Assembly (NCBI GenBank): GCA_963730365.1
Contig: CAVSRM010000006.1
Coordinates: forward strand, 1 to 64,000
Direction: 5' to 3'
DNA: 64,000 bases
Origin: Fodinibacter sp963730365
GTDB taxonomy: Bacteria > Actinomycetota > Actinomycetes > Actinomycetales > Dermatophilaceae
Shown: positions 9,479-16,739 of the stretch, piece by piece
Numbering within the stretch: position 1 is the stretch's first letter
Layout of the letters: each line of letters starts with the position of its first letter
Notes under the pieces: generated by a model
The model's database searches: none
Told to the model about the DNA's origin: nothing
Seen by the model: the letters and a program-made list of their open reading frames with translations, nothing else
Translations under genes and position numbers: made by a program

Positions 9479-10423
9479 CTAGCCCCCGTAGTCGGGAAGC
9501 GATCGGAACCACTCGACCGTCGAAGCGAGGCCCTCCGTGAGGGGCACCGGGGTGACGTCGGGGAAATGCCCGCGCAGGCGGTCGTTCGCGGCCTGGGAGT
9601 CCCGCACGTCGCCCGCGCGAGGGTCGACGTGCTGCACCTCGGGCCGCCGGCCGATGAGGTCCGCGAGGTCGTCGACGAGGCTGTTGAGCGACGTCCGGCT
9701 GCCGAAGGCGAGGTTGACCGGCTCGAGGTCGGTCACCCGACGGAGCACCGCGTCGGATATCACCCTCGTGACCGTGCCGACGTAGGTGAAGTCACGGGTC
9801 TGCTCACCGTCCCCGTGGATGGTGAGCGGGACGCCGCGCAACGCGGCGTCGACGAAGGCGGGAACGACCGCCGCGTAGGCGTGCCCGGCCGGCTGGAGCG
9901 GTCCGTAGACGTTGAAGAAGCGGAAGGCGAGCACCGGGAGGCCGTACGTGTGGCCGAAGGAGAGCGCGTAGGACTCGGTGGCCTGTTTGCTCACCGCGTA
10001 CGGCGAGATGGGGCGCGTGCGCATCTCCTCGCGCTTGGGCAGCTCGCGGTTGGCCCCGTAGACCGATGAGGAGGACGCGACGATAACGTGCAGGTCGCCG
10101 GCCCGGCGAGCTGCCTGGAGGACCTCGAGGGTGCCGGTGGCATTGGCGTGGTGGGAGGCGACCGGGTCGATGACCGAGCGGGGAACGGAGGGGAGCGCTG
10201 CGAGGTGCACCACGGCATCCGCCCCTTCGCAGACGGTGTCGAGGGCCACCGGGTCCAGGATCGACCCTTCGTGGAGTCGGATTCCGGTGCCATCGAGGTT
10301 CCCGCGGTCCCCTGTGGACAGGTCGTCGAGTGCGACGACCTCGACGACGTCGTGACGGGCGAGCAGCTCTCGGCCCAGGTTGGACCCGATGAACCCGGCC
10401 CCCCCGGTCACGACAACCTTCAC
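9479..10423 (-). CDS. NAD-dependent epimerase/dehydratase (UDP-glucose 4-epimerase-like)
   Basis: This short-chain dehydrogenase of the extended type (314 residues) has the nucleotide-binding GGAGFIGSN at residues 7-15, the catalytic Y142-x3-K146 in SPYAVSKQ, and FRFFNVYGPLQ near residue 170. Such enzymes interconvert UDP-sugars (for example at C4) and feed exopolysaccharide synthesis. The start GTG at 10423 is preceded by CAGGAGGAACAC, a good ribosome-binding site. It is the first gene of a two-gene operon with the ligase/polymerase. The exact substrate cannot be told from sequence. The frame is intact, unlike those in the first 5.8 kb. Confidence 0.85.
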   Translation of the reverse strand: MKVVVTGGAGFIGSNLGRELLARHDVVEVVALDDLSTGDRGNLDGTGIRLHEGSILDPVALDTVCEGADAVVHLAALPSVPRSVIDPVASHHANATGTLEVLQAARRAGDLHVIVASSSSVYGANRELPKREEMRTRPISPYAVSKQATESYALSFGHTYGLPVLAFRFFNVYGPLQPAGHAYAAVVPAFVDAALRGVPLTIHGDGEQTRDFTYVGTVTRVISDAVLRRVTDLEPVNLAFGSRTSLNSLVDDLADLIGRRPEVQHVDPRAGDVRDSQAANDRLRGHFPDVTPVPLTEGLASTVEWFRSLPDYGG

Positions 10424-10529
10424 GTGTTCCTCCTGAGTGCGTGCCGCAACTTCCGTTGCCCCGAGCGTGCGGATTCTCGCTTCGGTTCTGGGCCGACGAG
10501 ACGGCTCAACCTCGCAGTTGCGTTGAGAG

Positions 10530-10550
10530 CTAGGCGACGCGGACGCCTAG
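10530..10550. repeat. Inverted repeat CTAGGCG-7-CGCCTAG
   Basis: A perfect 7-bp inverted repeat with a 7-base centre lies between the Tat-exported protein gene and the epimerase gene, both on the minus strand. The 10-mer CTAGGCGACG of its left half recurs at 11340-11349, on the other side of the exported protein gene. It could be an operator or a weak terminator. A second small hairpin, CCTCC-AAAA-GGAGG, follows at 10556-10569. Confidence 0.4.
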
Positions 10551-10672
10551 CATCCCTCCAAAAGGAGGTAACTCATCCGGCGCCCCCCCAGCGGGCGCCA
10601 CCTGGTCACGGTGATCTCGCAGGAAAAGGGGTGTCCCGCGAGAACGGCCTCGGACTGAGTACGGTCTCGATA

Positions 10673-11263
10673 CTACGAGGCGCACGGACCGCCGCACGCT
10701 GTCGGCGGCTGGATCCCATTGCAGGTTCCGGGCCGGGTGCAGGAGCCACCATTGGCATCGGGCCAAGGGGAACCGCCCACATCCGCATCGGTGTCCTGGT
10801 CGGACACGACGTTCCCACCGCCCACGTTGTAGGTCAGATTCACACTGATGTTCGTGCTGCTGCTGTCGGTGCTCGAGTTGCCGAAGATGGCCACCTTCCG
10901 CGTGCTGTTCGCGGGGACGGTGAACGTGTTTCCGGCGATTGTCGTGCCGCACGAGGTGTCGATGTCAGAGACGCCCACGAGGCATCGGAGGATGCCTCCG
11001 ACCGTCATGCTGTTGATCGTCACCGTTGCCACTTGGGCCGTGCTGTTGACGATCGTCGCGAAGAGAACGTAGCCCTTGTCGTAGCAGAGAGCCCCTTGAG
11101 ACGCGCCAGGAATCTTGCATCCCGTGGAGTTGTCGAAGTCAATGGTGACCGGTTCGCCTGATGCCGACGCCATGGGGGCGGCTGCGGTGACCGCCACGAC
11201 CGGCGCGCTCCAGGCGACGCCCTTTGCGATGGTGCGTCGGGTGATGCGCGGCTGCTCGTTCAC
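10673..11263 (-). CDS. Cysteine-rich protein with Tat-type signal, function unknown
   Basis: This is a 196-residue protein with a twin-arginine signal (RITRRTIAKGVAW, then a hydrophobic stretch ending near ASAS at residue 35). The mature part is rich in Ser, Thr and Gly and looks like beta-structure (NSTAQVATVTINSMTV; NSTRKVAIFGNSS). It has eight cysteines, four of them in the last 25 residues (SCTRPGTCNGIQPPTACGG and CAS). The even count suggests disulfides formed outside the membrane. The GTG start at 11263 follows ACAGGAGAGCAATA, a clear ribosome-binding site, and TATGCT at about 11316-11321 is a possible -10. I do not recognise a family. The MauE-thioredoxin gene next to it is a candidate disulfide partner. 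Confidence 0.65.
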   Translation of the reverse strand: MNEQPRITRRTIAKGVAWSAPVVAVTAAAPMASASGEPVTIDFDNSTGCKIPGASQGALCYDKGYVLFATIVNSTAQVATVTINSMTVGGILRCLVGVSDIDTSCGTTIAGNTFTVPANSTRKVAIFGNSSTDSSSTNISVNLTYNVGGGNVVSDQDTDADVGGSPWPDANGGSCTRPGTCNGIQPPTACGGPCAS

Positions 11264-11533
11264 TATTGCTCTCCTGTCGGTGGGCCGTCAGGGCCCCTCG
11301 GCTCGTGTCGATCGGAGCATACACCGAACCGACGCGCCGCTAGGCGACGTTACGAAAGTGGTTCGTGGGGTTATCGCTGTCGCGGCGCTGAGATCAGGTG
11401 AGGTGCGGCTTCCGAAGTATGGAGTAGGCGTCAACGCATCGATTGGCTGCGGGAGGTCTCGATGCCCCCATCGACGACGCACTCGCAGCCTGCTACGACG
11501 CCACCATGGGCGCGGTCACGTGATCGCCCCAGC

Positions 11534-11539
11534 TACCCT
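11534..11539 (+). promoter_or_regulatory. -10 hexamer TACCCT of a leaderless gene
   Basis: TACCCT lies exactly 7 nt before the ATG at 11547 and no ribosome-binding site is present, so transcription probably starts at or next to the A of the start codon. Confidence 0.55.
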
Positions 11540-11546
11540 GACCGGC

Positions 11547-12638
11547 ATGTCGGTCGCACTAGCCAGCCTCAGCATTTTCGTGGGCGCCGTCCTCGCGTGG
11601 TCGGGCACGGTGAAGGCGCGCGATCCGCAGTCCGTGGCGGCCGCGATGATGCAACTGCGAGTCCCCGACAGACTTGCCGGCAGGACCATGCGGCGACTGT
11701 TGCCCTGGGGAGAACTCCTCCTTGCGGCCGTCTTGGTCCTCGCCCACGGGGCCCTCTTGCTTCTCGCGTGGACCGCGACACTGGTGTTGTTCCTCGTATA
11801 CCTGGCTCTGGTCGCGAGAGCCGCCCGCCAACCGGAGAGCGTGAGCTGTAACTGCTTCGGATCGACAGCCGCACCCGTGACCACGTGGACGGTCGCCCGC
11901 AACGTCCTGCTTGCCACAGGCGCCGCAGTGGGGTGGACGTGTGCCGTGGTCAACACTGTCGGTGGAGGGAGCGAGTACGCAGGATTAAGGGCAGATGCGT
12001 GGCTGGCGATCAGCATCGTTAGCCTGATCGGGGCGACGGCCTTTGTGCTGGGCGTCGACCTCGGCAACGCAGCTCGCGGTGAGTCGAGGCCCGGCGTCCC
12101 GACGGTCACAAGGCCCGTGCTGCACGCGGGCCGCGCCGCCGACGAGTGGACAGAGCAGTCTGAGGCCGAGGGTGTTGAGACGGAGTACGTGAGGCAGCCG
12201 ATCCCTGCCGCTGTCGTTGAGGTCGCCCTTGGCGAGCAACGATTGCTGGCCGAACTCGCCAACAACGCGGCTGTGGTCCTCGTCTATCTTTCCGCGACGT
12301 GTTCGCCTTGCCTAGAGATCGCAGAGAAACTGCCTCAGTGGGCAGAGCGGCTGCAGGCACTGGATTTCGTGGTGGTGGCGTACAACCAGAACGAGTTGGC
12401 GCTACTCGCCTCGCGTGTTCCGGGTCGTGCCGTCACTGATGTCGCGGGAAGTGTCCAAACCGCCTTGCGCATGAACGCGGTCCCAAGTGCTGCCATTCTC
12501 GGCGCGGACGGTCGCCTCGCGGGCGGCCCCGTCACAGGAACCGAAGACATCGACCATATGATGCAAGAGCTTCTCGAGCAGTTCGCCGAGGTGGGCGAGG
12601 AGCGAGGAGCAGACACACAACTTCCGCGCCGTGGCTGA
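11547..12638 (+). CDS. MauE/DoxX-like membrane domain fused to a thioredoxin-like domain
   Basis: This protein has 363 residues. The N-terminal part has four or five membrane segments and the MauE-type hallmarks DPQSV, LLPWGELLLA and a CxC pair, C101 and C103 in SCNCFGS. A linker with EYVRQPIP precedes a thioredoxin-like domain with C252-SP-C255 in LSATCSPCLEI and a cis-Pro region VPSAAILG. MauE-family proteins are thought to handle disulfide exchange for exported cysteine-rich proteins, in the manner of DsbB or VKOR. The adjacent exported protein with eight cysteines is a plausible client. A paralogue with cysteines at nearly identical positions lies at 33299-34342. The ATG at 11547 is fixed by the leaderless promoter. 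Confidence 0.75.
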   Translation: MSVALASLSIFVGAVLAWSGTVKARDPQSVAAAMMQLRVPDRLAGRTMRRLLPWGELLLAAVLVLAHGALLLLAWTATLVLFLVYLALVARAARQPESVSCNCFGSTAAPVTTWTVARNVLLATGAAVGWTCAVVNTVGGGSEYAGLRADAWLAISIVSLIGATAFVLGVDLGNAARGESRPGVPTVTRPVLHAGRAADEWTEQSEAEGVETEYVRQPIPAAVVEVALGEQRLLAELANNAAVVLVYLSATCSPCLEIAEKLPQWAERLQALDFVVVAYNQNELALLASRVPGRAVTDVAGSVQTALRMNAVPSAAILGADGRLAGGPVTGTEDIDHMMQELLEQFAEVGEERGADTQLPRRG

Positions 12639-12672
12639 CTCGAGGGTCGTGCTGTGGGGCTCCGCTCACGGA

Positions 12673-12678
12673 TAGGGT
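12673..12678 (+). promoter_or_regulatory. -10 hexamer TAGGGT of a leaderless gene
   Basis: TAGGGT is followed after 6 nt by the GTG at 12685 without a ribosome-binding site. This supports a leaderless transcript separate from that of the MauE gene upstream. Confidence 0.5.
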
Positions 12679-12684
12679 GAAGGC

Positions 12685-13569
12685 GTGCCCGTTGCCATGC
12701 CCCTCAGTGTGGCCGTGCGGTTGGCCCACGCGAGTGCACAGGCCATCGCGGAGGACCACGGGATCGACATACTCCACATCAAAGGACCGGCCGTCGATCC
12801 AGAGGTCATCGTCGCCGCACGCATCAGCGGCGATGCAGACATCTGGGTTCGCCCGTTACAGGCACCGGATCTGCTCACGAGACTCGAACGCCGTGGCTGG
12901 GAACTGTTGTACCCGTTCGAGGACGGCTCGCCCTTTCGACATGCGGCGACTCTCAAGCACCCGGCTCTGGGGTATCTCGACGTGCACCGCTTCTTCCCAG
13001 GCATTCGACTGGCACCCGATGATGCGTTCGACTCGCTGTGGGCGGGGCGTCACGTCGTGGCCATCGCTGGTTACGACTGTGCCGTTCCCTCCCGAGATGC
13101 TCAACGGCTCATACTGCTGTTGCACGCGGCTCGGGCATACCGGCAGCGGGGAAGCGAAGTCGAACGGTTGTGGAGCCAAGCGCCAGAGCAGGCTCGACGC
13201 GCCACTGACGCGTTGGCTCGTGACCTCGATGCCGAAGTCGCGCTGGCCGCGGTGACGGGACGGTTGGATGAGCACACTGAGCGTCGAGAGCACGCACTGT
13301 GGACCGAGCTGGTGCGGGGGGACGCTTCTCGCGCCCGGATGTGGTTGGTGAGGGTCAAAGCTGAGCCCACGTGGTCTGACAGGTGGAGCACGGCGACAAG
13401 CCTGCTCACCCCCAAACCCACGCGACTGCTCGCGCAGCGTGGCAGACCTGCAACGCTTCCTGACCTCGTGAGGGCCTTCGCCGCGAATCTGACGAGCAGT
13501 GCTGCTGACGCCGGGCGTCACTTGGCTGAGACAAAGCGTCGTAAACAGGGACGGAAGACCGAGCATTGA
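12685..13569 (+). CDS. Nucleotidyltransferase-family protein (NTP_transf_5-like)
   Basis: This 294-residue protein has the layout of the uncharacterised nucleotidyltransferase family: ILHIKGPAVDPEV, ISGDADIWVRP with the acidic D-x-D pair (about residues 52-54), LERRGWELLYPF, and LGYLDVHRFFPG. The fold resembles minimal nucleotidyltransferases, so transfer of a nucleotide or phosphate group is possible but unproven. Family members often sit near PqqD-like and HPr-kinase-like genes in peptide-modification or polysaccharide loci, and all three occur here. The stop codon at 13567-13569 overlaps the TTG start of the next gene. The C-terminus is basic (KRRKQGRK). Confidence 0.65.
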   Translation: MPVAMPLSVAVRLAHASAQAIAEDHGIDILHIKGPAVDPEVIVAARISGDADIWVRPLQAPDLLTRLERRGWELLYPFEDGSPFRHAATLKHPALGYLDVHRFFPGIRLAPDDAFDSLWAGRHVVAIAGYDCAVPSRDAQRLILLLHAARAYRQRGSEVERLWSQAPEQARRATDALARDLDAEVALAAVTGRLDEHTERREHALWTELVRGDASRARMWLVRVKAEPTWSDRWSTATSLLTPKPTRLLAQRGRPATLPDLVRAFAANLTSSAADAGRHLAETKRRKQGRKTEH

Positions 13570-13836
13570 TCTACCGACGCCCGCCGCGAGCAGCATTCGT
13601 CATCACCGAGGAGAGCCCGGCGCAACTCTATGTCATGGCCCTGCCAGACGGTGAGGTGCAGGTCATGTCGGAAACTGCGGCGTTGATCTGGCTCTGCGCG
13701 GTCGAGGGGGAGCCGGACATACCGGCTGCGTGGCAACCGAGCTAGGAATTGACCCATTGGCCATCGCGGGCGAGGTGGCTGCCTTCCTCGACCTCCTCGT
13801 CGAGCTCGCATCCTGGATCTCGTTGAGCCCTCCTGA
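13566..13836 (+). pseudogene. PqqD-like small protein, two frameshifts
   Basis: The first frame encodes YRRPPRAAFVITEESPAQ and SETAALIWLCAVEGEPDIPAA, then runs into a stop at 13743. Adding one base near 13730 restores VATELGIDPLAIAGEVAAF, and another change near 13803 gives RILDLVEPS and a stop at 13834-13836. The restored 90-residue product is a PqqD-type RRE fold, a peptide-binding domain that brings substrates to modifying enzymes. It starts at a TTG overlapping the stop of the nucleotidyltransferase gene, so the two would be co-translated. Whether the shifts are biological or sequencing errors cannot be decided here. Confidence 0.55.
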
Positions 13837-13912
13837 CTGCTGATGCGCAGGCGCTTCCGTTGGGCGCAGTGCTCATGTCCCTTCCCGGCGGGCCCGGGAG
13901 CGCCGGACGACC

Positions 13913-14182
13913 TCAGTCTCCGGTCCGCTCCAGCACCCCCGCTTCGATCATGGCGGCAACGGCGGTATGCGTCCCGGCCAAGGCGGTGACACCTGAGGGG
14001 GGGCCAAAGACACTCTCGAGCTCCTCGGCCAGGGTCGTGACGTCGACCGGAGCCGTGCACAGGCCGTAGAGAGCGGAGCCGAGTTCGCCGAGCCGGACCA
14101 CCTCCGTGGTGGCCGAAAGCAGGATCGCGGTCTCGCCGTCGCGGACCAGGACGTCGTCGGCCTCTGCCTGCTGGACCTTCAC
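13913..14182 (-). CDS. PqqD-like (RRE-fold) small protein
   Basis: This 89-residue protein has the pattern of PqqD-family domains: an N-terminal strand pair (DVLVRDGETAILLSATTEV), VRLGELGSALYGLC and helices ending in AAMIEAGVLERTGD. Its start overlaps the stop of the upstream HPr-kinase-like gene by four bases, so the two are translationally coupled. PqqD domains bind a leader peptide or a protein substrate for a partner enzyme. The PqqD-like gene at 13566 on the opposite strand is distinct in sequence and convergent with this one. Confidence 0.65.
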   Translation of the reverse strand: MKVQQAEADDVLVRDGETAILLSATTEVVRLGELGSALYGLCTAPVDVTTLAEELESVFGPPSGVTALAGTHTAVAAMIEAGVLERTGD

Positions 14183-15030
14183 GGCATCCCGCCGATCAGC
14201 GATGACAGTTCGTTCTCGACGTCTGCGGCCTCGCCGTACCGGACCCGCAGCACCGGCCCCGAACTGTCGATGAGACCGCCGAGCTGATGCAGTGGCCGCT
14301 CGAGGGCGGGCAGGGACGAGGTCTGCCCGACGAGTGCGAAGAGCGCGTCCATGAAGCCGAGCTCGACTGTCTCCGGAGCTCCCGTCAGCACGGACTGACG
14401 GTCCAGGAGGACGACCCGGGCAACCTGGGGTGTAGCGCCGGCGCGGCGCAGGCGGAGCGCGGCGGGGGACACCTCGACCTTTGGTCCGATGCCGTCATGC
14501 GGCCTGGTCGACAGGGGCTTGGGGTAGGGGTGGACTCGCCCGGCGGTGTCGATGGCGACGGTCTCGTCGGTGAGGTAGCGAAACCGCAGGCCCAAACTGC
14601 GGCTCAGGGTCGTCTTGCCCGTACCGCCGGGGGCGACGTAGACGAGGGTCGCCCCGGTGTCCGGGTGACTCACCGCGCCGGCGTGAAGCATCAGCAGGCG
14701 ACCCGCCTGAGCTGTGATCAGGGCTCGGGTGACCTCCTGGGTCGCTGTCATGAGGCGGACGGGAAGGTCGTCCTCGTCGTCAAGGGTCACCTCGATAGAC
14801 CCTGCGTCGTGAAGTCGCCCGTGTCCGACATCCGTGGTGCCCGCGTCCAGGCACCACGACCACGCACTGGTCATCGACGTGGCCAACTGATCGGCAGCGG
14901 CCCCGGTGCAGCGCACCACCAGACGACAGCCCAGACCATGGAGCACAAGATCGGTCATCAGGGGCATCAGTGAGGTCGCCATCGTCGCAGGTCGGGGACA
15001 GGGGGAGGGCCGCAGCACGACTGCGAGCAT
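14179..15030 (-). CDS. HPr kinase-like P-loop ATPase
   Basis: This protein of about 283 residues has an HprK-like core: LMLHAGAVSH (residues 113-122), a Walker A loop APGGTGKTTL (133-142) and YLTDETVAID as a likely Walker B region. Such HprK homologues occur in lasso-peptide and related clusters, where some phosphorylate a serine; many others are uncharacterised. I place the start at the ATG at 15030, because TAGGGT (15041-15046, minus strand) ends 10 nt before it. An upstream ATG at 15051 would put the -10 element inside the coding sequence. It is coupled to the PqqD-like gene downstream and divergent from the phosphatase gene. Confidence 0.65.
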   Translation of the reverse strand: MLAVVLRPSPCPRPATMATSLMPLMTDLVLHGLGCRLVVRCTGAAADQLATSMTSAWSWCLDAGTTDVGHGRLHDAGSIEVTLDDEDDLPVRLMTATQEVTRALITAQAGRLLMLHAGAVSHPDTGATLVYVAPGGTGKTTLSRSLGLRFRYLTDETVAIDTAGRVHPYPKPLSTRPHDGIGPKVEVSPAALRLRRAGATPQVARVVLLDRQSVLTGAPETVELGFMDALFALVGQTSSLPALERPLHQLGGLIDSSGPVLRVRYGEAADVENELSSLIGGMP

Positions 15031-15091
15031 CTTGTGGTCAACCCTACCCATGCTGGTGCTGGGCGCCGGTTCGGGCTGGGTGTGCGCGGAC

Positions 15092-15097
15092 TACCCT
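15092..15097 (+). promoter_or_regulatory. -10 hexamer TACCCT of the tyrosine phosphatase gene
   Basis: TACCCT lies 7 nt before the GTG at 15105 and no ribosome-binding site is evident, so the mRNA is probably leaderless. Confidence 0.5.
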
Positions 15098-15104
15098 GTG
15101 ACAG

Positions 15105-15650
15105 GTGACGGCACCCACCGATGCGCCTTCCCCGTTGCGGGTGCTGTTCGTGTGCACCGCGAACATCGCGCGTTCGCCCTATGCGCACCTCCGAACCGCC
15201 GACCTGGTGAAGGGGCAGCCGGTCACCGTGGCCAGCGCCGGCATCCCCGGCATGGTGGGGCGGCCGATGGACCCGGAGATGGCGTCGCAGCTGAGCGCCC
15301 GGGGCGGCGACCCGAGCGGCCACGTCAGCCGGGTGCTCACCGGAGAGACCGTCGCGCAGAGCGACCTCGTCGTCACGGTCGAGTTCGCTCAGCGAATGCG
15401 GATCCTCGACTCCTGGCCCGATGCCACCGAGAGGGTGTTCGGGCTGCACCAGCTCGTCGACGCGCTCCACCGCGTTCCCGCAGGGCTCTCGGGCCGGGCG
15501 CTCGTGCAGGGGGCATGGCAGGTGACCGCGCCCGACTCGATGACCTGGGACGTGCGCGACCCGCACCGGCGCGGCCGAAAGGCCGCCCGGGCGTGCGCCG
15601 AGGAGATCGACGAGGCGCTGGCCGTCATCGTCCCGGCGCTGGTCGGCTGA
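15105..15650 (+). CDS. Low-molecular-weight protein-tyrosine phosphatase
   Basis: This 181-residue enzyme has the P-loop CTANIARSP with nucleophile C17 and R23, and the general-acid region TWDVRDPH near residue 149. It would dephosphorylate tyrosine on a protein substrate in the cytoplasm. In exopolysaccharide loci such phosphatases reset BY-kinases, and the window holds a BY-kinase with a tyrosine-rich tail at 685-2228, so the pairing is plausible though the genes are 13 kb apart. The sequence around the phosphatase is free of frameshifts. Confidence 0.85.
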   Translation: MTAPTDAPSPLRVLFVCTANIARSPYAHLRTADLVKGQPVTVASAGIPGMVGRPMDPEMASQLSARGGDPSGHVSRVLTGETVAQSDLVVTVEFAQRMRILDSWPDATERVFGLHQLVDALHRVPAGLSGRALVQGAWQVTAPDSMTWDVRDPHRRGRKAARACAEEIDEALAVIVPALVG

Positions 15651-15680
15651 CGGCCACCAGCTGGCGGACCTCGGCCCGGC

Positions 15681-16643
15681 TCAGCGGGTGAGGTCGATCG
15701 TGTCCTTGACGACGTCAGCGCCGTCACCCGGCATCCGCCACTCCAGCGTCAGGGAGGCAGGCGTGGACGTGACGAGCATCGCCCCGGGGCCGTCGATGCA
15801 GACTTGGCTGCCCTCGACCCGCTCGGCCTCGACGGGGCAGGGTCGCTCGCTGCCGTTCGCGCCCTCGCCCACCGTCACGTGGTGCAGGCCGTCGACGAGC
15901 ACGTCCTCGTAGATGTGCTGGTGGCCGACGACGACGACGTCGATGCCCCAGCCGGTGTAGTCCCAGCCGGCGGCCTCGCTCATCGGCTCGAACCCGGGGT
16001 GGATGCCTGAGGTGTGCGCGGGGCGGTGGAACACGGCGATGCTCCAGGCGTCCGGCTCCTCGGCGCGGACGCGGGCCGAGGTGCTCTCCAGCCAGTCCTG
16101 CTGAGCCGCGAGGTCAGCCGCGGGAGCGTCGTTGTCGAGCACGAACAGGTGGATGCCGCCGACCTTCATGTCGTACCAGCGCTGCTCGGGGTCGGCCGAG
16201 TCAGGGAGGTAGGAGAAGTAGTCGCGGTAGGCGTCCAGCCCCGCATTGGCGTTCTCGTAGTCGTGGTTTCCCAGGGCCGGCCAGAACCGGGGACCCTCGG
16301 GGCCGGTGACGTAGTCGCCGTAGTAGTCACCGACGGACTCGGTGAAGGGCTCGCAGCCCTCCTCGACGTAGGTGTTGTCCCCCGCGGTCGCGATCGCGTC
16401 GGCCTCCCACCCCAGGACCATCGTGGCGACCTCGGCCTGGGCGTCGTCGCACCGACCGAAGTCCGCGATGAAGGCGAGCGTGGTGGGCTCCGCCGACTGC
16501 GTGGGCGACGCAGGCGCAGTGCTTGCCTGCTCGGATGCCGGGGACGCGCCACTGTCGGTGGAGCAGCCCGCGAACACGGTGGCGAGGAGCACCAGGGGCA
16601 GTGCCAGCACGGCGCCACGGCGCCGGGTCATCGTCGTCTTCAT
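15681..16643 (-). CDS. Secreted metallophosphoesterase lipoprotein
   Basis: This 320-residue protein starts with a lipoprotein signal: basic TRRRGA, a hydrophobic stretch and the lipobox VFAGC, followed by a low-complexity Ser/Ala/Thr linker. The mature domain has calcineurin-like motifs in order: FIADFGRC, ATAGDNTYVE, LGNHDYE, FHRPAHTS and VVVGHQHIYED. These supply ligands for a two-metal centre. It resembles purple-acid-phosphatase-type enzymes and would hydrolyse a phosphomonoester or phosphodiester outside the membrane; the substrate is unknown. TAGAAT about 9 nt upstream of the ATG is a likely -10, which gives a very short leader. Confidence 0.75.
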   Translation of the reverse strand: MKTTMTRRRGAVLALPLVLLATVFAGCSTDSGASPASEQASTAPASPTQSAEPTTLAFIADFGRCDDAQAEVATMVLGWEADAIATAGDNTYVEEGCEPFTESVGDYYGDYVTGPEGPRFWPALGNHDYENANAGLDAYRDYFSYLPDSADPEQRWYDMKVGGIHLFVLDNDAPAADLAAQQDWLESTSARVRAEEPDAWSIAVFHRPAHTSGIHPGFEPMSEAAGWDYTGWGIDVVVVGHQHIYEDVLVDGLHHVTVGEGANGSERPCPVEAERVEGSQVCIDGPGAMLVTSTPASLTLEWRMPGDGADVVKDTIDLTR

Positions 16644-16691
16644 CGAGGTGAAATTCTACCTGAGCGTTCACCGGTGCGAGGCAAACGAGAA

Positions 16692-16721
16692 GTGGGGCCC
16701 CCGATCACTCGGAGGCCCCAC
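16692..16721 (-). terminator. Strong hairpin terminator after the CotH gene
   Basis: A 13-bp stem with one mismatch and a 4-base loop (TCAC), built on GTGGGGCC and GGCCCCAC, sits just after the stop of the CotH gene and before the phosphoesterase gene. There is no clear T-run, as is common in high-GC actinobacteria. Confidence 0.75.
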
Positions 16722-16739
16722 TCACGCGTCAGCTCGGTG

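Noticed and set aside
5619..15030. Lasso-peptide biosynthesis cluster (AsnB-like, PqqD-like and HprK-like genes together)
   Set aside because: The AsnB-like protein keeps the glutaminase domain and NGE motif, there is no B2 protease or precursor peptide, and the AsnB gene sits among exopolysaccharide genes more than 7 kb from the PqqD pair.
15031..15051. ATG at 15051 as start of the HprK-like gene
   Set aside because: The putative -10 TAGGGT would then lie inside the coding sequence; the ATG at 15030 fits better. The choice is not certain.
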